DNA of 64,000 nucleotides from contig MCFG01000335.1 of NCBI GenBank assembly GCA_002104895.1, positions 7,501 to 71,500 of the forward strand, in the 5' to 3' direction. Below the pieces are notes generated by a model. The model worked only from the letters and a program-made list of their open reading frames with translations. It did not search any database and was not told where the DNA came from. Position 1 is the stretch's first letter. The number at the start of each line of letters is the position of its first letter. Positions 42,783 to 57,690 of this stretch are shown here, in pieces. The translations under genes were made by a program, and so were the position numbers. This stretch comes from Anaeromyces robustus (lineage: Eukaryota > Neocallimastigomycota > Neocallimastigomycetes > Neocallimastigales > Neocallimastigaceae).

Positions 42783-44459
42783 GATTTATACTAATATAAT
42801 TTATTTATTATTATGATTTATAATAATATATATATATTTTTCTATTTATATATTATTTAATTTACTTTTTTTTTTTTTTTTTTATAAATTTTTATTTAAT
42901 TATATTTTTTTAATATTAATTATTATAATTATTAATTATTATTTCAATATTCTAAAGCTTACAAGATTGGAAATGGTTCATAAAAGAGGTATTATTTATA
43001 GAGATATTAAACCTGAAAACTTTTTAATTGGTCTTATCGATTATTCAAAACCAATTACAAATAAATTGGATGAAGAAGTTGATACTTATCTTAGTAATGA
43101 AAGAAAATTACCTCCAGTTTCAACTATTTATTTAGCTGATTTTGGTCTATCGGAATTCTATCGTGATGAATTAACTGGTGTATATGCATCAGATGTACCA
43201 AAAGCACCATGTGGTACTCCAAGATATATGAGTTTAAATACCCATAAATGTCGTCGTAAGTATATCATTTTAATTAAATAAATTAAATAAATATATATAT
43301 ATATATAGATGAATAAATATATATTATTTTCATAAATTATATATTATATTATATTATATTATATTATATTGTATTATTATTAATTTATTTATTAAATTTT
43401 TTATATAATATATATATAATATATAATTTTTATAATTTTTATTATTACTATTATTTTTTTTTATTTTTATTTTTATTTTTTAAATTATATTTAAGAACAA
43501 ACTCCAAGAGATGATATTGAAGCATTAGGATATTGTTTAATTTATTTCTTACTTAATGGTCGTCTCCCATGGATGAGTGTTTTAGCTAATACTCCAGATA
43601 AGATGATTCAATTGATTGGTAACATTAAAGCAAATTTACCATTAGCAAAACTTTGTCAAGGATTACCAAGTAAATATTATATTAATTTTATTATATAAAT
43701 ATATTTAAATATTATTGATAATAATTAAATAATAATTAAATTAATCATTATTTTTATTTTTATTAAATAATAATCATAATAATAATTATAATAATAATCA
43801 TAATAATAATTTAATAATTTAATAATAATAAGAACAATTTATAACATTTATTGAACATGTAAGAAAGTTGGGATTTTACGATTTACCAGATTATGATTAT
43901 CTAAGAGGTTTATTAGATGAAAGTATGTATTAAATACAAATAATAATAATAAAAATAATAATAAGGATATCTATACATAAGATATAGATATATATTATAG
44001 TTTATTAAATATATAATTAATAATTTATTATATATAAATAATATAGTTTTGAAAGAAAATGGTGAAGTTGATGATGGTAATTTCGATTGGATTTCATATC
44101 TTAGCTCTATGAGAGAAATGCAAATAAAAAAACGTAGAAAGCAATTAGAAAAAGAAAGAAAAGAATTAGAAAAAGAACAAAAAAAATTAGCTAAGAAGAA
44201 TAAGAAAGAAAAGAAGGAACAAGCAAGAGCGAGTATGAATACTTTACCAAAAGAAAAAGGTATGAGCAAAGATAGTGTTGTTGAAAATATATCTAAAGAA
44301 AAAATACCAAAATCAGTATCAGAAGGATATATTAATAAAAATAATGGTGATGTTCAAAAAAGTAGTGAATCAATCAGTTCATCAAAAAGTCATTCAAGAG
44401 GACTTAAAAGTAAAATTAGAAGTTTGTTAGACTTCAAATCAAAGAAAAATCAAAAATAA
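40792..44459 (+). CDS. CK1-family serine/threonine protein kinase with N-terminal Ala-Trp motifs
   Basis: Nine exons: 40792-40936, 41057-41166, 41336-41596, 41724-42402, 42534-42682, 42958-43255, 43496-43669, 43833-43922, 44047-44459; 772 residues. The kinase domain (about 345-640) has the glycine loop GKGYCGTIFKG, Lys K374, catalytic D464 in IIYRDIKPENF and the DFG Asp D509, so catalysis is expected. GPSIESLFN and PRYMSLNTHKC followed by PRDDIEALGYCLIYFL and GRLPW are hallmarks of casein kinase 1 rather than other kinases. A short insert precedes DFG. The N-terminal 340 residues are disordered and hold six Ala-Trp motifs (W22, W40, W82, W169, W275, W330), several extended as AWxQF. The C-terminus is a Lys/Glu-rich coiled coil followed by a Ser/Lys-rich tail. 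Substrates are unknown; the Trp motifs may be docking sites (inference). Confidence 0.92.
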
Positions 44460-44469
44460 TAAAATTGTG

Positions 44470-44502
<33 letters not shown>

Positions 44503-47500
44503 GTAATAATAATAACAATTTAATAATAATAGTTATTATAAATCTTTTAAATTAAAAAGTAAAAACAAAACAAAAATAAATTAGTTTAAAAAGACATTAA
44601 AAGCAAAAAAAAAAAAAAAAAATTAGTAACATCAAAAATTAAAATTAAAAATCAAACAAAAAACAAAAACACAAACAAAAGAAAAGTTTAAACTAAAAAA
44701 AAAAAAAAAAAAAAAAAAAACCAAAACAAAAATATATATATTTTATAGATTAAGTTTTTTTTTTTTTTTCTTTTCTTTTATTTTATTCTATTTTGCTATT
44801 TTTTTCATTCACATATATAATTATATATGTAATTTCTATCAATATTGTTTTATGTTTTATAACTCATACATACTATATTATAAAATTATAAAACTCAATA
44901 ATATATAGTTAAACATTTTAAAATTAATTTTTCTTAAATTTCATTAATGGTTTTTCAAAATTATTCAAAATCTAGTTAGTAATTTTTTACATTAAGAAAA
45001 ATTAAAAAAAAAAAAAATAAATAATACTATTTTATTATACTATTTTTTTTTCTTTTCATTTTGAATCAATAATAATAATCATTAGCAATGCAATATAATT
45101 AATATTAATAGCAACAACAAGAACAAATCTATTTAATTTTATTATTCTATTCTTTTTTTTAATCCTTTAATTTTTTTCTTTTAAATCTTTTAAAAATTAT
45201 AAATTAAAATACATTTTTATTTTTAAAAAAAAAAAAATAAGAAATTGCAATTAAATTAATAAATAAACAAACAAAAAACAAAAAACAAAAAACAAAAACA
45301 GAAATAATTTATTAAAATTAAAAACAATTTTTTTTTTTTTTTGTTAATCATCATTATTTTCATAAACTCTTTATATATATTTATTTTATATTTTTTTCTT
45401 CTATAATTAAAATGATTATTAAATAGTTATTAATAATTTTTATTATTTATATTTATATATTTTAATTATTAAAACCTAATGGAATCAAATCATTAAACAT
45501 AAAATAACTCATTCTCTACTAACATAAACTAATATTTATTATATTATTTTTACTATATGATTATAATTATAATTTTTATATTTATTCTTTTTTTTTTTTT
45601 TTTCATTTTATTTTTATAATTTCTATTTTAATACTATTCTATTGTTATTATTATTAATTTTGAAACTTATAAGTTGGTTTAAAAAGGAAACAATTGTATT
45701 TGTATATAATTATTTTCGTTTTGATAGAAATTTTTATGGTATTCTTTTATTTTATTGTGACAAAATTAAATCAATAGTTTGGAATAATCATAATAATTAA
45801 AAAATAATAATAATAATATAATATATTAATAATATAATATATTAATAATATAATATATTAATAATATTAATAATAATTATTGTATCTTATAATAATTACA
45901 ATTTTTTTATCTTTAATAATAATAGAAATTTTTAATTTAATAATATTTTTAAAAAAAATATATATAATAGAATATGTAAATAACTAAAAAAATAAAATTA
46001 ATAATATGTAAATAGATTAATAAGAAAAAAAAAAAATAGAATGAAGTAACTATAATAAAAAAAATTATAAATATCATAGATAAATATTAAATATATATAT
46101 AAATTTTTATATATATAAAAAACAAAAAAAAAAAAATCTGCTTTAAATATATATTTATATATATATAAAATAAATAAAAAATATAATAAAACAATAAGAG
46201 AGTAAAAATTAATTCATATATAGTATAAAAATATACTATTACTATGTGATTTTTTACATTTTACAACAGTTTATTTTAAGTATCTGGCTTTTCTACTTTT
46301 TTTAATAAATATATATTAGTATAATTAATTTAAAAATCTTTTATTAATTTTTTATCTTTTTTTTTTTTTTTTTTTTTCTTATCGAAGTTTATTAAATTTA
46401 ACAATAATTTATTGTTTTTATTAGCTAACACTATAGAATTAAAAAAAAAAAAAATCAAAGGATAGAATAATTTACTGATTGTTATTGGTTATAATTATTT
46501 CTTAACTATTACAATAGTTTATTATAGTATAGAAATATTTATTTTTATAATTTTAAAAAATATTAAAAAAAAAATTATGAATATTTATAGAAAAATATAT
46601 ATAAAGAAATATAATATATAATTAGGGTTATAAAACACGTGATACATACTTAGTGATACGTAGATAAAAAAACATAAAAAACATAATTAAATATTTTTTA
46701 ATTATAAAATTATATAAAAAAGGATATATTAAAAAAAAATAATATTTTTCAAACATTTTATATTAATATTTAAAAATATTTATATGACCTATATATATAT
46801 TTATTTATTTATAATATTTATTTATATTTTATTTTATTATTTATTTATTTTTCACACGTATAAGAATTTTTTTTTTTTTTTTTTTTTTTTTATATTTATT
46901 TTTAAATATATTAAAATAATCTTAGAAAAATTTAGATTTAGTGTAGAGCTTTTTGATTATTTAAAAAGTATTTTAATTATTAATGTTTTAAAACATCTAT
47001 TGTTTTGATATTAATAATTGCTTAAATTATTTTCTATTATTTTCATAAAACATTAAAATTTACAAAAGATTATTATTTATTATTAATAATAAATAATAAA
47101 TAATTAAATTCATATTTTTCATCAAAAAAAAAAAAAAAAAAATTAATAAAGTTAATTTAATTTAAAACGTACAAAAAACAAAAAACAAAAAACAAAGATT
47201 GATTCAAAATTATTATATTTTTATTAGCTTATATAGACTTTAGATTTTATTCAGTATTTATTATAATTGCATAATTTTAATTCATTTTCATTAATTTTAA
47301 ATATTTTTATATTTTAAAGAATTTATAGATTTAAAGTATCAGATTGTGAATCGTAATCATAAAATTATTTAGCATATATTAAATATATTGATATAATAGG
47401 AAATAAATAATTTCCGAGATAATATATTTTTTAAGGAAAAGAAATTAATAATCTATTGGCTTTTCTTAACTTGTATTTAATTAATAAGGTTTAAGGAAAA

Positions 47501-49044
47501 GTTATTGTATTTAATTATAGAAAAAAAAAAAAAAAAAACAGAAGTGAAAAAAAAAATAAGAGAAAAGAGGTAATATATTTAACGGAAATAAACTTTTTGT
47601 TTGAAAACGGTAAAGAATTGATATTAATCTAATTTAAAGAATATATATATTATAGGCAAAGTATTGTGGTAAATTTCTTTATTATTTTATTTTAAATATT
47701 TGTATTATTGCTAGAAAGTATTTTTTTATAGATTTGATAGGAATTTGATAAATAAAGAATATGATTAAAAAATATAGTAAAATTTCTATAGTTTTTTTTT
47801 ATTTATTCATTTATATATATACAACGTTAAATACATTTTTATTTAAAACAAAAAATATATATATATATTAAAGATGATAGTAACAAATTGATGTTATTTT
47901 ATTGATAAATCAAGTGAAATTGTAATAGATTTTAAATTGATTTTTATTTTAATGCATAATAATATAGTAATTTTTATCAATTGAATTAATAATTATTATC
48001 ATTATAAAAGGTTATTAATAAATACAATATATGTAAATATAAAGTAAAGTGAGAAATAAATTAAAATAATTAAAAATAAAAAAAAATATATATAATAGAG
48101 TATTATACAAATGAAAACTGTTAATAAGCAAATTTTTATATATATAATTAATAATATTGAAAAAAGAAAAAAGAAAATATATTAGAAATTTATGAAATAG
48201 ATAGTATAATATATTATTTTTTATTAATTATTAATATATAAAATATTATAAATAAAAAGATATTTATAAAATTTTAAAAAAAGGAAGTATAGTATACAGG
48301 AAAGTTTTTTTTATGCTTTTCTTTTGTTATCTTTTTTACTTTTTTTTATTATTCAGAAATTAAGTGAAACTATAGATAATTGAGAAAAGGAAAAATGAAT
48401 GTGATTGAAAAAAAGATGAAATAAAGTAAAATAAAATGAATTATGAGATAAAATAATTTAGTAAAATAATAATAATAATGATAATAATAATAATAATAAT
48501 AATAATAAATGAAAGATGTACAACAATGTGGAAAAAGTTGAAATAACAAATAATATGTGTGAATAATATGAAATGTAATCTAATAATTATAATCATGACA
48601 ATAATATTATAAATGAAACAAATAATTATTTATAATATATACAAATCTTTATTAATATGTTTTATTAAAGTTTATGATATTGAGAATAAATTATCTTTTA
48701 TTAAGAAAATTTTATATTGAATTTGGATATTTAAGAAATTTATGTACCAAATATATAGAATTATAAATTAAAATAATTAAAATGTTATATGTATTAATTT
48801 AAAATACAATATATATATTTTTAGAATGTTGAGATATAATAATGTTATTTATAATTTGATTTTATTATTTATAAATTTTATTAATTTATGATTTTTATGC
48901 TTTTTTATATTATTATTTTTTTTTCTGTATTTTAAGATTTAAATTTTATTATATTTTAATCCTTTCTTTTTATTAATATATATTTATTAAAATTAATTTC
49001 ATTTATTTAAAATTTATATTATATAGTTTTAAAATTAATAAAAT
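44460..49044. other. 4.6-kb AT-rich intergenic region
   Basis: Spacer between the kinase and the RRM gene. It holds A and T runs, AAT triplets at 44478-44510 and 48464-48507, a short repeated block (aatataatatattaat) near 45813-45870, and twin ttaaggaaaag blocks near 47433 and 47491. A small open frame at 46784-47008 is AT noise. No gene was seen. Confidence 0.6.
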
Positions 49045-50342
49045 ATGGCTCAACCATCAAAATTTAATAATATAAATTTATCAGCAAAAGCTGTTTCAGA
49101 TTTAACACATACATTAAATAGTGTTGTAAATTCAAATTATTCTAATCCAATGCTTTCATTTAATAATGATCAAAATAATACCAATGCCAATACTAATGCT
49201 AATACAAATGCTAATGCTAATGGAAATAATGTTAATGGTAATAATCCATTTGGAATGAATAATTCACCACTTTTAAATGTGCTTATGTCTTCACTTCCAA
49301 ATAATCAAAATAATATGAATATGAATAATTTAAATAATAGAAATTTAAATAATGGTCAAAATAATAATATGACAATGACAAATACATTTCAAATGCCTAA
49401 TTCTACAGCTAATTCTTTAAATTCTAATCCAGCTATGGTAAATTTTGATCCTTCAGGTATGAATTCTTTAAATACTGCTAATCAAAATTATAATGCTGCT
49501 GCCAATTTTAACAATGCAAATAATAATAATGTCAACAACAACAACAACAACAATAATATCAATATGTTTAATAATATGAATAGTAACAATAACAATGTTA
49601 ATCCAACAAATTATAATTCTAATAATAACAATAATTTTAACTATGGTGGCAATAATAATTTCGGAAATAATATGAATATTAATAATAATAATAATAATAA
49701 TAATAATCAAAATATGAATGGTTATAATAACAATTATAATAATTATAATAATAATAATAATATTAATCATAATATTAATAATAATATTAATGGTCCAAAT
49801 AATAATTTCAATCCTGGTTATAATAACAATAATAATAATTATAATAATAACAATAATTATAATAATTCCAATAATTATAATTCTTATAATAATAATGGTC
49901 ATAATAACAATTATCAAAATAATATGAATAATAATAATAATAATAATAATTTCAATTCAAATCCAAATATGAATAATATGGGTGGTATGAATAATATGAA
50001 AAAAATGAATGGTGGTTATATGAAAAATAATATGATGCCTTATCGTAATCCAATGCAACAAAATATGATATCACACAATATGATGAATAATAATAAACCA
50101 TATATAAGAAGACAAAGTAATAAAAATTGTAGAGTTTATGTTGGTAATCTTTCTTATGATGTAAGCTGGCAAAATTTAAAGGATTATATGAAACAAGGTA
50201 TTTATAAATTATTAACTTTTTTTTTTATTAAATTTTATTTTTATTTTGTATATATATATGTATTTATTTATTTAATGATTATTTATAATCATTATTAATA
50301 ATTTATTTTAATATATTTTGATTTTATATTTAATTATTTTAT

Positions 50343-50380
<38 letters not shown>

Positions 50381-52022
50381 TTTATATATATTATATATAT
50401 TATATTTTATTTTCTTTTATTTTTCTTTTATTATTTTTATAGCTGGTAAAGTTATTTATGCTGATATTATTAAACAAAAAACATTCAGGTCAAAAGGTTG
50501 TGGTGTCGTTGAATATTCTACTCCCGAAGAAGCCAAACGTGCTATTGAAACTTTAAATGATACAATATTTATGGGAAGACCTATATTTGTTAGAGAAGAT
50601 CGAGAATCCGAATCAAGATTCTTTAACAACAACAACAACAATAATATGAATAATAATATGAATAAAAATATGAATAAAATGAACATGGGTATGAACATGG
50701 GAATGAATAATATGAATAATATGGGAATGAATAATATGGGTATGAATAATAATATGAATATGAACAATATGAATAATATGAACATGGGTATGAATAATAT
50801 GAATATGAATAATATGAATAATATGAATAATATGAATATGGGTATGAACAATATGAATATGAACAATATGAATAATATGAACAATATGGGTATGAACAAT
50901 ATGAATATGAATAACATGAACATGAATAATATGAATATGAATAATATGGGAATGAACAATATGGGAATGAATATGAATATGAATATGAACTATATGAATA
51001 TGAATCATATGAGTCATAAGAATCATATGAATTACGTTAGAAATAGAATGAATAATAATGTTAATGTTGCTGGAAGACAAATTTTCGTTGGCAATGTATG
51101 TTAAATTATTAAATATAACAATGATATAAATGATTGAAATAATTATTAATAAATTATAAAACTTAATTTATATTAATAATATCTATTTAAACAATTTATT
51201 TTATATCTAGATACCATATTCTAAATCATGGCAAGAAATTAAAGATTTATTTAAGACAGCAGGTAAAATAATATATATTTAAATAATTTTTTTCTAATTT
51301 ATTTTTATTTTTATTTTATTTTATTTTTATTTTTATTTTATTTTATTTTATTTTATTTTATTTTATTTTATTTTATTTTATTTTATTTAATTATATATTA
51401 AATCATTGTTATTATTATAATAAACATAATATAGGAAATATTCTTCGTGTAAATTTATTCGAGGGTATGAATGGTCGTTCTAAAGGTCAAGGTATTATTT
51501 TATTTGAAACTGTTCAAGATGCTAAAAATGCTATTGCTAAATTTAATCAATATGAATGGAGTGGTAGAAAATTAGAAGTTAGAGAGGTAAATAATAATAA
51601 CAGTAATAATAATAATATTAATAATAATAATAAAAAAAAATTTTTTTTTAAAAAAAGTTATCGTTATATATAATATTATATTAATTATATTTTTTACAAT
51701 TTTCATAACAATTTAATAAAAAAAAAAAGGATCGTTTTGCTAATCAAGGTCAAGTTCCAGTTGGAAGAGATAATAAATTAAATAATAAATTAGTTAATAC
51801 ACCTGCTTCTTCCAATGTAAAACCTGAAGAAAATAAGAATGAAAATAAAACTGAAACTAAACCAGAAGAAAAGAACGATGAAACTACTACTGAAGATAAA
51901 AAAGATGAAACCGTTACTACTGAAAATAAAAAAGATGATGAAAATAAACTTGCTGCTGATACTACAACAGCAACTACGATTGAAGAATCAAAGTCAGAAA
52001 AAGAAGAATCTAATAGTAATAT

Positions 52023-52116
<94 letters not shown>

Positions 52117-52907
52117 TAATAAGATAATGTTTTTTTTTTTATATTAGAAAAAAGAAAAATTATACTAATTATTAAATAAATAACAAAATATTTAATATAT
52201 TTAATATAATAAATCAATTAGTAATTGGAAAGAAGAGAGAACGTGAAGATAAAGATAATGAAGAAGTTGCAAAGAAGAAAGCAAATCTTAGTACTACAGA
52301 AGATAAGAAGGAAGATGAAATTAAGGATGAAAAGATGGAAGATGTTGACTCAACTAAAGAAACTGTCGAAGATAATAAAAGTAAAGAAATTGATAAAGAA
52401 GATAAAACTAATAAAGTAGAAGAATCAAAGAAAGAAGAAATTAAAGAAGAAATTAAAGAAGAAGTTAAAGAAGAAAAGGAAGAAAAAAAGGAAAAGAAAG
52501 AAGACAAAAAAGATGAAAAGGTACAAGAAAAGGAGCAAGAAATTGAAAATGCAAAGAAAAACGAAGAAATTAAAGAATTAGATGATGAAACTAAAAAAGG
52601 AGAAGATGAAGAAGAAGAAGAAGAAGAAGAAAGTATTAATATTGAAGATGAGGATGATGATGATAAAACTGAAGAACAATCAATTGGATCATTAAAGGAT
52701 ATTGTAAATTTTGAAGGATCATCATTATCTAGTGAAAGAGATGATGATGATGACGATGATGTTGAGGAAGAATTAGAAAAAGATAATGAAGAATCTGAAG
52801 AAATAAAAAGTAGTGAAGATGATACTGAAGAATTTAAACTTAGTGAAGATGAAGACGATAAAGAATCTGAAGAAGAATTAGATGTAGAAGGTGAAGAATC
52901 TGATTAA
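49045..52907 (+). CDS. hnRNP M-like RNA-binding protein, two RRMs with Asn-rich and acidic regions
   Basis: Six exons: 49045-50197, 50443-51095, 51211-51262, 51435-51586, 51730-52015, 52222-52907; 993 residues. Residues 1-360 are Asn-dominated and prion-like. RRM1 (about 364-440) has RNP2 CRVYVGNL and an RNP1-like RSKGCGVVEY, with DVSWQNLKDYM between them, closely like hnRNP M/MYEF2. A linker (about 445-590) is almost only Met, Asn and Gly, recalling the Met-rich region of hnRNP M. RRM2 (about 596-675) has RQIFVGNI and RSKGQGIILF. Residues 676-993 are a Lys/Glu-rich then Asp/Glu-rich tail with a possible nuclear signal KKRERE. RNA binding is well supported. Role in splicing or mRNP assembly, and any condensate formation, are inferred. 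Intron 5 contains about 90 bp of AAT triplets. Confidence 0.9.
51303..51388. repeat. (TTTTA)n microsatellite in RRM gene intron 3
   Basis: About 85 bp of TTTTA pentanucleotide within the intron that splits the RRM2-coding sequence. Confidence 0.94.
52020..52113. repeat. (AAT)n microsatellite in RRM gene intron 5
   Basis: About 93 bp of AAT triplets just downstream of the splice donor at 52016. If the intron were retained, this would read in frame as a homopolymer-like stretch. Confidence 0.93.
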
Positions 52908-53095
52908 TAAATTCAATTTTTTCATTCTTTTCGCACAAATGAAGATATATATATATATATATATATAAATAAACAAAAACAAAAAGCAAAAAGCAAAAAA
53001 CAAAAAACAAAAGAAAAAAGAAAAATAATTTAATTAATATATATTATTAAATAAGTTAATTTGTATAATTTATATAAATATTTATTAATTATCAC

Positions 53096-53130
<35 letters not shown>

Positions 53131-53562
53131 ATCAATTTTTTTATAATTGTTAATATCTATTATATAATATCTTAATAATAAATAATAAAAAAAAATTTTT
53201 TTTATTCTATTTTATTTTTATTCATACATATACATCTATATATATTATTTAAACATTTTATTTATTTATGCCAGTATATTTTTATTTTTTTTTAAAATTT
53301 CTATATTTATTTAATTTCATTTTTAACAATGTTATTAGTAGTAATATTAAAATACTATATTTTATTTATTTTAGTTTTTCATTTTATTTTATAAAAAAAT
53401 ACTTTAATAATAATAGTTTAATTATATAATTTTTTTTTATTTTTATTTTTATTTTTTTCTTTTTCTTTTTCCTTTTATTTTTCCTTTTATTTATTTTTTC
53501 TATACAGCTTAAATTAATCGTTTTAAAATAAATAAAAATAAGAATAAAAAATATTAAATAAT

Positions 53563-53945
<383 letters not shown>

Positions 53946-54070
53946 TATAAATATATGTAAAATATATATAATATTTATATAATAATATTGTATGTATAAA
54001 TAATTATAATTTATTTAATTATATTAATTATTATTATTATTTATTGTTATTGTTAATTATTAATAACTCT

Positions 54071-54130
54071 TAATAGAAGTAGCTTCTATTAGTTTTAATT
54101 ATTTAAAATTAATGAAAGCTATTTCTATTA
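54071..54130. other. 60-nt near-perfect hairpin, candidate structured RNA
   Basis: Positions 54071-54098 pair with 54103-54130: 24 Watson-Crick pairs, three G-T (wobble) pairs and one C/A mismatch, with a 4-nt loop. The outer arm taatagaagtagctt and its partner carry more G/C than the surroundings. Size and shape resemble a small-RNA precursor or a fold-back relic; no expression evidence is available. Confidence 0.6.
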
Positions 54131-54140
54131 ACATCTGGAG

Positions 54141-54390
54141 ATATACATGTGTCTTATGCCTTATACTCATCTTCAAATATAAATTTTATATATGAATATA
54201 TATTATTTATATAATATATATATATTTTTATAATTATAATAGTAATAATAAAAAATAATAAAAAAAATATACAAGTGTTTTATGCCTTATACTTATCTTC
54301 AAATATTAACATTATATATGAAATATATGTTATTTATAAATATTTTAATAATTATAATAGTAATAATAAATAATAAAAAAAAAAAAAAAA
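54141..54390. repeat. Tandem duplication of a roughly 126-bp unit
   Basis: Unit 1 (54141-54266) and unit 2 (54267-about 54390) share atatacatgtgtcttatgcc (unit 2 differs at two sites), then ttatactcatcttcaaatat, and later aattataatagtaataataa. The duplicated block starts just 3' of the hairpin at 54071-54130. Confidence 0.85.
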
Positions 54391-54459
54391 GAAAAAAGAA
54401 AAAACACATTTAATATCAATTAATAATATTATAATATATAACCGTTTTGTTATTATTTA

Positions 54460-54516
<57 letters not shown>

Positions 54517-54520
54517 TATT

Positions 54521-54531
<11 letters not shown>

Positions 54532-54579
<48 letters not shown>
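54532..54579. repeat. 48-nt T homopolymer after a TTA array
   Basis: A TTA triplet run (54467-54517) is followed by about 48 uninterrupted T. Its length is likely to vary between isolates and assemblies. Confidence 0.95.
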
Positions 54580-54763
54580 CTTTAAATATTATCTTTATGT
54601 GATTACGTTTAATTTAATAATATATACATATATATATTTATTATTGTTATTTCTTATTATTAATATATTATTATATATATATAATTATTATATTTATTTA
54701 TTTATTTATTTATTATTATTTATTTATTATATTTATTTATTTATTTATTTATTATTATTTATT

Positions 54764-56893
<2,130 letters not shown>

Positions 56894-57690
56894 TTTAGTA
56901 ATAGTTATATATTAGTAATTTAAATAATATAAATTTAATAGTTTTTTCTTATTTTATTTTATTTATTTTATTTTATTATTATTATTTTTTACTAGTTAAA
57001 ATAAAATAAAATAAAAACTTAAATATAATTTTTAGTAATTAATTTATTTCAAATATTGCTATTACTATTGAATAAATTTTTTAATAGTTTTTAAAAATTA
57101 TAAATTAAAAATTAAAAATTAAAAATTAAAAAATTTATGCTTTTTTTCTTTCTTAATTTTTTATTATTTTTATTAGTAGTAATAAAAATTATTTAGGACC
57201 ATTATTAAAATTAATTAAAATACACCAATCATAAAAAGGTATTGATTATATATAGTTACAGGTAGTTCATGTATAGAAAAGTATAAATACAACAGAAAAA
57301 AATGAAAAAAAAAAGAAAGATAATTTTAATTATTAGTTATTAATTATTCATTTTCATAATTGATAAATATAATATATAATAATGTTACTTTAATGAAAAT
57401 ACTATCGTTGTAATATAATAATTTTAATAATAATAATAATATAATTATTAGTGGTTTCTATTACAAAATAAACATATATTTTATAAAAAAATAATGAAAA
57501 GTTTTCATTATATTATGTAATATATTAAATTGGATTACTTAATAATAAATAAATAAATACATAAATAAGCAAGAAAACAAACAAACAAAAATAAATAAAT
57601 ATATAAATAAAAAACTAAAAAATAGAGACATATTTTTATTTTCATTTTTTTTTATATTATTAATAATAGCAATAGAATTAAATTTTAATA
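56894..57690. promoter_or_regulatory. Shared divergent upstream region of UCHL5 and the ankyrin gene
   Basis: About 800 bp between two diverging start codons, so it must carry both promoters. It is AT-rich with T and A runs, four to five aaattaaa units at about 57096-57130 and a slightly richer patch near 57195-57300. No specific binding site could be assigned. Confidence 0.5.

Noticed and set aside
46784-47008. 74-residue frame with Phe/Tyr/Ile runs
   Set aside because: Composition is that of T-rich spacer; no homologue recognised and no splice context.
49468-49917. Minus-strand poly-Ile frame within the RRM gene
   Set aside because: Antisense of Asn codons (AAT/ATT) in the Asn-rich region.
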